Shown here: positions 44,049-51,758 of the stretch, piece after piece | Position numbering within the stretch: the stretch's first letter is position 1 | Layout: the number at the start of each line of letters is the position of its first letter | NCBI GenBank assembly: GCA_902465605.1 | Contig: CABQNT010000001.1 | Span: 62,001-126,000, forward strand | DNA: 64,000 nt | Source: Prevotella sp902465605 | Lineage (GTDB): Bacteria > Bacteroidota > Bacteroidia > Bacteroidales > Bacteroidaceae | Direction: 5' to 3' | Program-made: the position numbers and the translations under genes | Notes under the pieces: generated by a model | Database searches by the model: none | The model's input: the letters and a program-made list of their open reading frames with translations, nothing else | Told to the model about the DNA's origin: nothing

Positions 44049-45272
44049 CTAACGGCCTCGTTTGTGATGAAAGTGATAGCCAACGCCCAACATGAGGTGA
44101 TTGGGTGTTTTGAAGTCGTATAAGCTATAACCGATGTTGAGGAAAACAGAATGCGCTACATCTACCTTCAAGGCTAATGTTTGATACCATCCTTTCAGTT
44201 CAGCATGTGCGTTGATGATGTTCTTTCCAATGCCCGCATCGATGGTGAAATAAGGCATCACAAACTCAGCCCTGGCAGACAGCCCGAGAGACATTTGTCG
44301 GATGGCGGACGGACTTACGACATGATCCAGGTCGTTGTGCGATTCGCCATAGGCTATGATGTAGTTTTCAATGTACAGGTTCGAGCTGCTGTCGTACACG
44401 CCATCCAGCGAAATGCCGGCATTAAACCAGTGATTCAGGTTGTAGAGCGGTGTGAAGTTGAAACCTATCACGCCGTATCTGTCAGGCAAAGCCACGGGAT
44501 TGCCATCCAAATACATTCCCTGTTTGCGCCATGCACCATAAACCAGGAGGTCGTAGCTGATGTGCTTGTTGAACGGCGGAATGGCTCTTTTCGGAATCAG
44601 TTTGTCATTTTCACGATTCAGGTAATAGGCCAGACTTACACGACCGCCTATGATGTTGAGCCCGGCATTGGGTATTGATGTGTTACCATTGGAGTAGTGG
44701 GAAAGCGAAATGCCTGCGTTTAAGTCCAGATGGTTGGAGAGTCGCCACCTCAGATAGAAGTCGGCGTCGATATAGGCGGTCACTTTCGATCCTATGACCT
44801 TATTCTGTGGGTTGGTTTCCTGATTGTACGGATGCCAGTTGAAGGTAAGCCCCAGGTTCCATTCATAATTGAGCGACAGGCTGGAGGTGAATCTCTTGAT
44901 GGGCGCACCCTGAAAGATAAAAGCCGACAGCGGGTTTCCTAATTGTGGATTCAGGTTGTGGTAAGCCACACCAATGCCTTGATAAGCATCCTTGTACGTC
45001 TGTGCTTGCATACTGGCCTGTGGCATCTGAAAGGCATATTTCAGGCGAGTGGTGAAGGCATGGTTCATCGTTCGTCGCTCATCGTTAGCCCCTTTGAGGT
45101 ACGGGTTGGTGTGCAAAATGGTCGATGGAACAACGTCCCATTCCAGTCGGTGAATGGTCTTCTGCTGCACTTGCAAGGTGTCAGCATTCTCTGCATGAAC
45201 ACTGTTGGCAAAAAGGGCAATCCATAGAATGCTCAATGAAAGCCTTGTACCTGTCTGAAAAATGAGTTTCAT
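44049..45272 (-). CDS. acyloxyacyl hydrolase / PagL-like lipid A 3-O-deacylase
   Basis: 407 residues with a signal peptide (LSLSILWIALFANSVHA) and an amphipathic beta-barrel pattern. The key motif LNAGISLSHYSNGNTSIPNA (about 205-225) carries the His-Ser pair and Asn of PagL-type lipid A deacylases. It is larger than PagL (~170 aa), like Bacteroidota acyloxyacyl hydrolases, which have an extra N-terminal region. It would remove an acyl chain from lipid A in the outer membrane, changing its immune properties. No operon partners. Confidence 0.82.
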   Translation of the reverse strand: MKLIFQTGTRLSLSILWIALFANSVHAENADTLQVQQKTIHRLEWDVVPSTILHTNPYLKGANDERRTMNHAFTTRLKYAFQMPQASMQAQTYKDAYQGIGVAYHNLNPQLGNPLSAFIFQGAPIKRFTSSLSLNYEWNLGLTFNWHPYNQETNPQNKVIGSKVTAYIDADFYLRWRLSNHLDLNAGISLSHYSNGNTSIPNAGLNIIGGRVSLAYYLNRENDKLIPKRAIPPFNKHISYDLLVYGAWRKQGMYLDGNPVALPDRYGVIGFNFTPLYNLNHWFNAGISLDGVYDSSSNLYIENYIIAYGESHNDLDHVVSPSAIRQMSLGLSARAEFVMPYFTIDAGIGKNIINAHAELKGWYQTLALKVDVAHSVFLNIGYSLYDFKTPNHLMLGVGYHFHHKRGR

Positions 45273-45458
45273 GATGCGATGATGATTACAGCAACAAAAA
45301 TAATGAAAATGATTGGTTGTGGCAATAGAATGGAATTAAAAATCAATCTACCGTAGCCAATGCCGACATAAATGGAGGGTAGGGCGGTGGTAGCTTTGCT
45401 GATGGCTTTGTGTGGCGTGTTAAATAATGCTAACTAAGAGCATAAATGACGAAAAATA

Positions 45459-45491
45459 GTTGGAGGATATGCTTTTTGATAGATATATTTG
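45459..45491 (+). promoter_or_regulatory. promoter of the SPFH protein gene
   Basis: TTG at 45460-45462, a 21-base spacer, then TATATTTG at 45484-45491, in good agreement with the Bacteroidota pattern. The ATG is 34 bases further on. Confidence 0.65.
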
Positions 45492-45525
45492 TGATATCAA
45501 AATAATATCAATAATCATCAAAATT

Positions 45526-46470
45526 ATGGAAAACAAAGAGTTTACTTTTAAGGGAATGAAGGTCAACGGATTCGTCATGTTATTCGTGTTTATAGCCATT
45601 TTCGCTTTGGGCGTGTTCCTTATTTCGGCTGGTGTCGATTCTTCGGATGGGCTCATCGGGGCAGGTGTGAGTCTTTGTGTCACTGACTTGATCTTGTTAA
45701 TGGGTTTTGTGCAGGTAGAACCCAATGAAGCTCGGGTGATGATGTTCTTCGGAAAGTATCGTGGAACCTTCTCGGAAGTGGGCTTTTATTGGGTCAATCC
45801 ATTTATCAGTACGAAGAAATTGTCTCTTCGTGCCAGGAACTTAAACGCCGAACCCATCAAGGTTAACGACAAGATTGGCAACCCTGTGATGATTGGGTTG
45901 GTGCTGGTTTGGAAGCTGAAGGATACGTATAAAGCGATGTTCGAAATCGATTCGCAGACCATGGCACAAGGTCTTGGCATCTCAGTGGGTAAGGATGTGA
46001 GCAGCATCATGCGGGCTTTCGAAAACTTTGTGATGATACAGAGCGAGGCTGCCCTACGACAAGTCGCTGGTCAGTATGCCTATGATAACAACGAGTCCAA
46101 TCAAGAGGAACTGACCTTGCGTGATGGTGATGAGTCTATTAACAAGGAGTTGGAAATGAAGTTGGCCGAAAGATTGGAGATGGCCGGTATCGAAATCGTT
46201 GAGGCTCGTATCAATTATCTGGCTTATGCGCCCGAGATTGCAGCCGTGATGCTACGTCGTCAGCAGGCATCTGCCGTCATCATGGCGCGCGAGAAGATTG
46301 TAGAAGGAGCGGTGTCGATGGTGAAAATGGCCATAGACAGGCTCTCCAGTGATGGCGTTATCGATCTTGATGACGACAAGAAGGCGGCAATGGTCAGCAA
46401 TTTGATGGTGGTTCTCTGTGGTGATGATACGGCTCAACCTGTTGTCAACACAGGTACGTTGAACATGTAA
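45526..46470 (+). CDS. SPFH/band-7 domain membrane protein
   Basis: 314 residues from MENKEFTFKGMKVNG; the frame opens earlier at a TTG that lies within the promoter, so it is not used. One or two N-terminal membrane helices (LFVFIAIFALGVFLISAG and a second at ~45-62) precede the SPFH domain (QVEPNEARVMMFFGKYRGTF; EMKLAERLEMAGIEIVEARI). Family members scaffold membrane microdomains and often control proteases. The start of the next gene lies 5 bases after its stop, suggesting a functional pair. Confidence 0.9.
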   Translation: MENKEFTFKGMKVNGFVMLFVFIAIFALGVFLISAGVDSSDGLIGAGVSLCVTDLILLMGFVQVEPNEARVMMFFGKYRGTFSEVGFYWVNPFISTKKLSLRARNLNAEPIKVNDKIGNPVMIGLVLVWKLKDTYKAMFEIDSQTMAQGLGISVGKDVSSIMRAFENFVMIQSEAALRQVAGQYAYDNNESNQEELTLRDGDESINKELEMKLAERLEMAGIEIVEARINYLAYAPEIAAVMLRRQQASAVIMAREKIVEGAVSMVKMAIDRLSSDGVIDLDDDKKAAMVSNLMVVLCGDDTAQPVVNTGTLNM

Positions 46471-46475
46471 GGCGA

Positions 46476-46700
46476 ATGGCAAAGAAAGAAAACAAGACTA
46501 AAAGTTTCATTCTGCGTATTGATTCAGACACGATGGACGCTGTAGAGAAATGGGCCGCCGATGAGTTTCGGTCTATCAACGGCCAACTGCAATGGATTAT
46601 CAGTGAGGCTTTACGCAAAAATGGACGACTCAAAAAACGAAAACTACAGGTGGTGGAGGAAGATAAGCTGGATGAAAACGCTGAAGATTCGTCCACCTAA
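46476..46700 (+). CDS. Arc/MetJ-like small DNA-binding protein
   Basis: 74 residues. KSFILRIDSDTMDAVEKWAA then INGQLQWIISEALRKNGRLK is a ribbon-helix-helix pattern (beta-strand, helix, turn, helix) as in Arc-type proteins, with a charged tail. It is linked to the SPFH gene by a 5-base gap, so the two are probably co-translated. Proteins of this type usually bind DNA; a link to SPFH function is not explained by the sequence. Confidence 0.75.
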   Translation: MAKKENKTKSFILRIDSDTMDAVEKWAADEFRSINGQLQWIISEALRKNGRLKKRKLQVVEEDKLDENAEDSST

Positions 46701-46798
46701 GCATCCTGTGTCTTAGTGGATGGATGAATGTTCTTACCTTCATTTATAATCCGTAACATGGGTAGGCTCACACGCAATGACTGATTCGGGAAAATAAA

Positions 46799-46831
46799 CA
46801 TGTCGAAGAAGGAAAAACCTTCTTCGGCATG
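46799..46831. terminator. bidirectional terminator between the SPFH pair and the NlpE-like gene
   Basis: CATGTCGAAGAAGG (46799-46812) and CCTTCTTCGGCATG (46818-46831) form a 14 bp stem with one mismatch/wobble and an AAAAA loop. Genes converge on it from both sides. Confidence 0.8.
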
Positions 46832-46860
46832 TTGGTTTAAATGCGCTTGTGTCGTATGCT

Positions 46861-47301
46861 TTACTTCTTCAGCTTCAGGTCGGTATTGGTACCTTCTCCT
46901 GCTTCTTCAAACTTGTCGGATACCAGACGTAGTGTCTGATCGTCCAACTGAAGGAAGGTCACTGAATCCATTTTTTCTGACTGTACGCGTACATAATTCT
47001 TGCCGTTGTTCTCAATCAGTCTGGCTACACCAGTGGTGCGAGCCATGGTTTCTTTACCCTTTGGGGTAACAGCAACCTGCTCGTAAGCAAACTCTTTAAT
47101 GCTGTCTCCATAGATCGAAAGGCTGTACTGGTACGTGCCATCAGCGGCAGGACCCTCACCTTCGTAAACCAGTGTGTCGGCTACAATCATTGTGTCGGCT
47201 GCCAAAGAATCTGTACCTTCTGCATTGGCTGCTTTCTTACCATTTTGCTGACAGGCAGCAAACATAGCTGCGGCAGCGAACATAAATACTAACTTTTTCA
47301 T
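46861..47301 (-). CDS. NlpE-like lipoprotein
   Basis: 146 residues. Lipobox MFAAC (Cys17). The segment LVYEGEGPAADGTYQYSLSI (near 46-65) matches the NlpE N-terminal pattern (YEG.LP.ADG...), except that the CxxC of E. coli NlpE is absent. The rest looks like a small META/NlpE beta-barrel ending GTNTDLKLKK. In other bacteria NlpE senses surface contact and copper stress; here only the fold can be claimed. Confidence 0.75.
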   Translation of the reverse strand: MKKLVFMFAAAAMFAACQQNGKKAANAEGTDSLAADTMIVADTLVYEGEGPAADGTYQYSLSIYGDSIKEFAYEQVAVTPKGKETMARTTGVARLIENNGKNYVRVQSEKMDSVTFLQLDDQTLRLVSDKFEEAGEGTNTDLKLKK

Positions 47302-47420
47302 ATTTCAGTTTGTTTATAGAATGATACAAAGATAACTCTTTTTTTGCATTTATATTGCAGCTGCGTGTGGTAATATTTGTAAAAAACGAAAAGCCACCCA
47401 ACCATACCGGCAAAAATGCG

Positions 47421-47428
47421 TATCTTTG
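47421..47428 (+). promoter_or_regulatory. -7 box of the mnmA promoter
   Basis: TATCTTTG, 32 bases upstream of the mnmA ATG. Confidence 0.6.
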
Positions 47429-47459
47429 CCGATGAAACTAAGCATAGGAGAGGCAAAAA

Positions 47460-48542
47460 ATGGGAATCGACGTAGCTGATGTTAAGGACAAGCGAATCGC
47501 TGTGCTGCTTTCGGGCGGTGTAGACAGCTCGGTTGTGGTATACGAATTGGCGCAAATGGGACTGCATCCCGATTGTTTTTATATCAAGATAGGCCCCGAG
47601 GAAGCCGAAGAGTGGGACTGCTCGTCGGAAGAAGACCTGGAGATGGCCACCGCAGTGGCTGCGAAGTACGGCTGTAGGTTGCAGGTTGTCGATTGTCACA
47701 AGGAGTATTGGAGCGAGGTAACAAAGTACACCATGGAGAAAGTAAAGGCGGGTTACACGCCCAATCCCGACGTGATGTGCAACCGACTCATCAAGTTTGG
47801 GGCCTTTGATGCAAAGGTTGGTCATCAATATGACTTGATTGCGACGGGCCACTATGCACAAACCGAGGTGATTGATGGTAAGAAGTGGCTCGTTACCAGT
47901 CCTGATCCTGTGAAAGACCAGACCGACTTTTTGGCTCAGATATACGACTGGCAGCTCAAAAAGGCCTTGTTTCCCATTGGTCATTATCAAAAGAATGAGG
48001 TGCGCGAGATTGCCGAACGTGAGCATCTTGTCAACGCCAAACGCAGAGACAGTCAGGGCATTTGTTTCCTGGGACAGATTGATTACAACGAATACCTGCG
48101 CCGCTATCTGGGCGAAAAGCATGGCGACGTGATAGAATTAGAAACGGGTAAGAAGATTGGTGAACACCGCGGATTGTGGTTTCACACCATCGGTCAGCGT
48201 CACGGACTGGGCTTTGGAGGCGGTCCTTGGTTTGTGGTGAAGAAGGATGTTCAGGCCAACGTACTCTATGTCAGCAGGGGATACGACCCCAAGACGGCCT
48301 ACAAGTCGGACTTTAAGGTACACGATTTCCATTTCCTCACCGAGCCTTTGGATATGGAGCACATTACATTCAAAATCAGACATACGCCCGAATATCATCC
48401 GGCAACCATAGAAAAAACGGCTGAAGGCTGCTATACCGTTCATGCCGCACAGCCCATCCACGGCGTAGCACCCGGACAATTCTGCGTGGTATACGATGAA
48501 CAGCATCATCGTTGCATCGGTTCTGCTGAGATTACCGTATAG
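47460..48542 (+). CDS. mnmA: tRNA-specific 2-thiouridylase MnmA
   Basis: 360 residues. PP-loop SGGVDSS (residues 18-24), catalytic Cys107 in NPDVMCNRLIKFG and second Cys202 in QGICFLGQ, plus TGHYAQ, FHTIGQRHGLGFGG and the C-terminal beta domain HGVAPGQFCVVYD. It thiolates U34 of tRNA-Lys, -Glu and -Gln using ATP and relayed sulfur. Bacteroidota often have two mnmA-like genes; this is one of them. It is transcribed alone, with a 22 bp tandem repeat just beyond its stop. Confidence 0.96.
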   Translation: MGIDVADVKDKRIAVLLSGGVDSSVVVYELAQMGLHPDCFYIKIGPEEAEEWDCSSEEDLEMATAVAAKYGCRLQVVDCHKEYWSEVTKYTMEKVKAGYTPNPDVMCNRLIKFGAFDAKVGHQYDLIATGHYAQTEVIDGKKWLVTSPDPVKDQTDFLAQIYDWQLKKALFPIGHYQKNEVREIAEREHLVNAKRRDSQGICFLGQIDYNEYLRRYLGEKHGDVIELETGKKIGEHRGLWFHTIGQRHGLGFGGGPWFVVKKDVQANVLYVSRGYDPKTAYKSDFKVHDFHFLTEPLDMEHITFKIRHTPEYHPATIEKTAEGCYTVHAAQPIHGVAPGQFCVVYDEQHHRCIGSAEITV

Positions 48543-48598
48543 GGTAAAATGGCTTGTGTTTTTCCTTCGTGACACATAGCTTTTTGTCCTTCCGTTCC

Positions 48599-48730
48599 AA
48601 TAACATTGACTTTGGTGGCCAATCACATTGACTTTGGAGGCCAATAGCATTGACTTTGGTGGCCAATCACATTGACTTTGGTGGCCAATAGCATTGACTT
48701 TGAAGGCTAATAGCATTGACTTTGGATATC
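48599..48730. repeat. 22 bp tandem repeat, six copies
   Basis: Six head-to-tail 22 bp units with core CATTGACTTTGGTGGCCAAT. Copies 1-4 differ at a few positions; positions 4-5 of the unit vary between CA, AG and AA in near alternation (TAAC, TCAC, TAGC, TCAC, TAGC, TAGC after AA). Copies 5 and 6 drift (GAAGGCT, GGATATC). The unit contains GGCC-centred TTGGTGGCCAAT dyad symmetry. There are no spacers, so it is not CRISPR. Confidence 0.92.
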
Positions 48731-48950
48731 AATGTGAATGCTTTTGATAAAGAAAAGCAATACTATTGAGAAGTGACAACTGACGAGATTCCGTAACATC
48801 TTGTATGATAATGAGATGCGAAAAACACGAATTTTGAGCGTTTTTTTGATCAGTCCTTCTGTTGGTCGCAAATACGCGAGTATTGAGGGTGCTTGTCAAA
48901 ATATTTCGTTGTTCATTAGTTGCTACACATTGTTTATAATATTTTCTGAT
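48731..48950. other. non-coding stretch between the tandem repeat and the rsgA fossil
   Basis: No coding frame and no clear regulatory site were found. Confidence 0.4.
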
Positions 48951-49078
48951 GTGTTGACCAGGTAGTCATCCTCAACCTGTTCTGTCAATTTACTGAAAGA
49001 GGTGGTGTGCATGTTTGTGCTGTAAGCGTTGCTGATGTTGGTGGTTTTGATGGCTTGGACAAGGATGTTGCGACTCTC
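48951..49078 (-). pseudogene. rsgA: decayed fragment of a second rsgA-like GTPase gene
   Basis: The minus strand reads ESRNILVQAIKTTNISNAYS then TNMHTTSFSKLTEQVEDDYL and VNT. The intact rsgA at 51.8-52.7 kb has EISNAHGTGMHTTTFSEMIE then LAEGGYLIDTPG in the same place, and the DNA also matches (CTGAAAG.AGTGGTGTGCATG is shared). The P-loop is lost by deletion and the downstream G3 Asp-x-x-Gly is gone. It is a fossil of a duplicated or transferred rsgA. Confidence 0.8.
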
Positions 49079-49211
49079 GACGCTGTGGCAGATTGCCGAT
49101 CTTATATGCGGGGGAGCAACTAGAAAGGAGGACTGTAGCTATAAATCTGTTAAGATTGAAGAAGAAACTGTAATTATAGTTATTATTCTCATTTTTGTCG
49201 TTAGAAGTTTC

Positions 49212-49240
49212 TTGTTTTTATCATTTAATGATTAATTTTG
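49212..49240 (+). promoter_or_regulatory. promoter of ahpC
   Basis: TTG (49212-49214), an 18-base spacer, then TAATTTTG (49233-49240) matching TAnnTTTG, 61 bases upstream of the ahpC ATG. Confidence 0.6.
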
Positions 49241-49253
49241 TAATAATTACAAA
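49237..49253. promoter_or_regulatory. PerR/Fur-like palindromic operator at the ahpC promoter
   Basis: TTTGTAATAATTACAAA is a perfect 8-1-8 palindrome that overlaps the end of the -7 box and the expected start site. Its inner 15 bases (TTGTAATAATTACAA) differ from the PerR consensus TTATAATNATTATAA only at the symmetric third positions. Binding here would block transcription, fitting peroxide derepression of ahpCF. Confidence 0.6.
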
Positions 49254-49300
49254 TGGTAAGTTATCCATTCATTGTATAACATTAAATAAATAGAATAAAT

Positions 49301-49867
49301 ATGGAAACAATAATCAATGCACAAATTCCTGAGTTTAAGGTTCAGGCATTCCAAAAAGGAGAGTTTAAGACAGTTTCAAACGAAGATATCAAGGGCAAAT
49401 GGGCAATCTTCTTCTTCTACCCAGCCGACTTCACTTTTGTATGTCCTACCGAGTTAGTTGACTTGGCAGGCAAGTACGAAGAATTAAAGAAGATGGGCGT
49501 AGAGGTGTTCTCTGTTAGCTGCGATACCCACTTTGTACACAAAGCATGGTATGACACATCTGACAGCATCAAGAAGATTAACTACACCATGCTGGCAGAC
49601 CCATTGTCAGTATTGGCAAAAGGCTTTGGCGTGTACAAAGAGGATGAAGGTGTAGCTTACCGCGGTACTTTCTTGGTAGATCCAGAGGGCAAGATTAAGA
49701 TTGCAGAGATTCAAGACAACAGTATTGGTCGTAATGCTGACGAGTTGGTACGTAAGGTATCAGCAGCACAGTTCGTAGAATCTCACCCAGGTGAAGTTTG
49801 TCCAGCGAAGTGGAAGCAGGGCGAAGAAACATTGAAGCCAAGTATTGATTTGGTAGGAAAACTGTAG
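49301..49867 (+). CDS. ahpC: alkyl hydroperoxide reductase subunit C (typical 2-Cys peroxiredoxin)
   Basis: 188 residues. Peroxidatic Cys48 in DFTFVCPTEL and resolving Cys167 in HPGEVCPAKW, with conserved Thr/Arg positions and the GVYKEDEGVAYRGTFLVDPE segment. It reduces H2O2 and organic peroxides and is recycled by AhpF, encoded next. A hairpin with a T-run separates the two genes, so AhpC is probably made in excess. Confidence 0.97.
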   Translation: METIINAQIPEFKVQAFQKGEFKTVSNEDIKGKWAIFFFYPADFTFVCPTELVDLAGKYEELKKMGVEVFSVSCDTHFVHKAWYDTSDSIKKINYTMLADPLSVLAKGFGVYKEDEGVAYRGTFLVDPEGKIKIAEIQDNSIGRNADELVRKVSAAQFVESHPGEVCPAKWKQGEETLKPSIDLVGKL

Positions 49868-49890
49868 AAAGAAACAAGAACCCAACTTGA

Positions 49891-49957
49891 AAGGTAGCTG
49901 AGAGAAAACACATACGAACTAAGTGTCGTCGTTGCTTTCTCAAGCTGCCTTTTTTTA
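49891..49957 (+). terminator. terminator/attenuator between ahpC and ahpF
   Basis: AAGGTAGCTGAGAGAAA (49891-49907) is largely complementary to TTTCTCAAGCTGCCTT (49935-49951...), followed by a T7 run. It would stop most transcripts after ahpC. Confidence 0.7.
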
Positions 49958-50022
49958 TTCCCTTTGCATTCCTGTTAGAAACATAATGAAAAACAACCCA
50001 TATATAAACAATTTATAGCACA

Positions 50023-51582
50023 ATGTTAGATTCAACCATCTTACAACAGGTTAAAGATGTCTTCAAAGACTTAACCCACCAATATACTTTCAAAGTAACG
50101 GCGCATCCGCAACATGAAAAAGCCGCAGAACTAAAAGAATTCATCAATGACTTTGTCTCCACATCCCAGCTTTTTACGGCACAATTTGCGGAGACCGATG
50201 ACATGACTATTCAGTTCTCTCTGCTGAAAGACAATGAAGAAACAGGCGTTATGTTTCGTGGCATCCCCAACGGTCACGAGTTTACGTCGCTTCTATTGGC
50301 TGTCTTGAATGCCGATGGCAAAGGTAAGAACCTGCCCGATGAGGCGATTTGCAAGCGTATTCAACGTCTCAAAGGAAACATCAAACTGCAAACATACGTA
50401 TCGTTAACCTGCACCAACTGTCCCGACATCGTACAGGCGTTGAACGTCATGGCGCTGACTAGTTCAAAAATTACGCACGAAATGGTAGATGGTGCCTTGT
50501 TTCAAGATGAGGTAGACAAACTGAATATTCAAGCTGTTCCAACGGTATATGCCAACGGAGAGTTGTTGCACATAGGGCGAGGTAGCTTGGGAGAGCTGCT
50601 CACCAAATTAGAAGACATGATTGGTAGCGAAGAGGATGAGAACCAAGAACCAGTGGAACGCACTTACGATGTTGTAGTTGTGGGAGGTGGTCCTGCTGGA
50701 GCGTCGGCAGCTATTTATTCTGCACGCAAGGGCTTGCATGTAGCTATCGTTGCAAATAACATCGGTGGACAGATGAAAGATACGGTTGGTATCGAAAACT
50801 TCATCTCTGTTCCCAAGACAACAGGAGCGGAGATGGCTGACAATCTCCTTACACACCTCAAGGAATATCCTATTGATGTGTTTGACAACAGAAAGGTTGA
50901 CAAGGCTTTTTTCAACGAGAAATTAAAAAAGGTACATGTAAAAGGTGGTGAAATATTTATCTCACCTGCGGTCATTATTGCCACAGGTGCAAGCTGGAGA
51001 AAGCTCAACGTACAAGATGAGGCTAAGTATATGGGGCAAGGCGTACACTTCTGTCCCCACTGCGACGGACCTTTCTATAAGAACAAGCATGTGGCAGTGG
51101 TCGGAGGTGGTAACTCTGGCGTAGAAGCAGCTATCGATTTGGCAGGCATCTGCAAAAAGGTAACCGTACTTGAATTTGGTGATACCCTACGAGCTGACAC
51201 CGTTTTACAAGAAAAAGCGAAGAGTTTGGATAACGTAGAAATATTCACCATGGCACAAACCACGGCTATCGTGGGCGACGAACAGAACGTAACCGCCATT
51301 CGTGTGAAGAACCGCAACAACGATGAAGAACGAGACATAGCAGTAGACGGTATCTTTGTACAGATAGGATTGGCAGCCAATGCCGACCCCTTCCGTGAGG
51401 CACTTCCGTTAAATCAACGCCACGAGATAGAGGTGGACAACTATTGTAGAACGTCCGTGCCAGGTGTTTATGCCGCTGGAGACGTGACCAACGTACCTTA
51501 TAAACAAATCATGATTGCCATGGGCGAAGGCGCCAAAGCTGCCCTTTCAGCCTTTGACGACAGAATTAGGGGCGTAATATAG
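50023..51582 (+). CDS. ahpF: alkyl hydroperoxide reductase subunit F
   Basis: 519 residues. The N-terminal double-thioredoxin-fold domain has CTNC (Cys130, Cys133), followed by an FAD/NADH domain: VVVGGGPAGASAAIYSARKG (near 216-235), active disulfide FCPHCDGPF (near 345-353), NADH-binding VVGGGNSGVEAA and the ending YAAGDVTNVPYKQIMIAMGE. It uses NADH to reduce AhpC. It lies 155 bases after ahpC. Confidence 0.97.
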   Translation: MLDSTILQQVKDVFKDLTHQYTFKVTAHPQHEKAAELKEFINDFVSTSQLFTAQFAETDDMTIQFSLLKDNEETGVMFRGIPNGHEFTSLLLAVLNADGKGKNLPDEAICKRIQRLKGNIKLQTYVSLTCTNCPDIVQALNVMALTSSKITHEMVDGALFQDEVDKLNIQAVPTVYANGELLHIGRGSLGELLTKLEDMIGSEEDENQEPVERTYDVVVVGGGPAGASAAIYSARKGLHVAIVANNIGGQMKDTVGIENFISVPKTTGAEMADNLLTHLKEYPIDVFDNRKVDKAFFNEKLKKVHVKGGEIFISPAVIIATGASWRKLNVQDEAKYMGQGVHFCPHCDGPFYKNKHVAVVGGGNSGVEAAIDLAGICKKVTVLEFGDTLRADTVLQEKAKSLDNVEIFTMAQTTAIVGDEQNVTAIRVKNRNNDEERDIAVDGIFVQIGLAANADPFREALPLNQRHEIEVDNYCRTSVPGVYAAGDVTNVPYKQIMIAMGEGAKAALSAFDDRIRGVI

Positions 51583-51688
51583 TTTGTCGTTTGTTTCCTG
51601 AAGTTGTTGCTTCTTAGGACAAAATGTGATTACATTAAAAAGAATGTACGGATAAAGCAGCTTGTTTTGCTTTTCATGTGTAGATAGG

Positions 51689-51711
51689 ATGGCACTCCAT
51701 GCGAGTGCCAT
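51689..51711. terminator. hairpin between convergent ahpF and rsgA
   Basis: ATGGCACTC (51689-51697), loop CATGC, GAGTGCCAT (51703-51711): a perfect 9 bp stem where two operons converge. No long T-run follows, so termination strength is uncertain. Confidence 0.55.
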
Positions 51712-51758
51712 TCGGTCTATAGGGCCGTGTGTGAGGGTTCTGTCCGGATGGCGCTATG

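Noticed and set aside
47298..48122. 274-codon minus-strand frame
   Set aside because: Antisense shadow of mnmA with no recognisable domain.
48138..48716. 192-codon minus-strand frame over the mnmA 3' end and tandem repeat
   Set aside because: It is antisense to mnmA, and its start lies in the 22 bp repeat, which gives a shifting repetitive peptide.
48599..48730. CRISPR array
   Set aside because: The 22 bp units are directly head-to-tail without spacers, and no cas genes are nearby.
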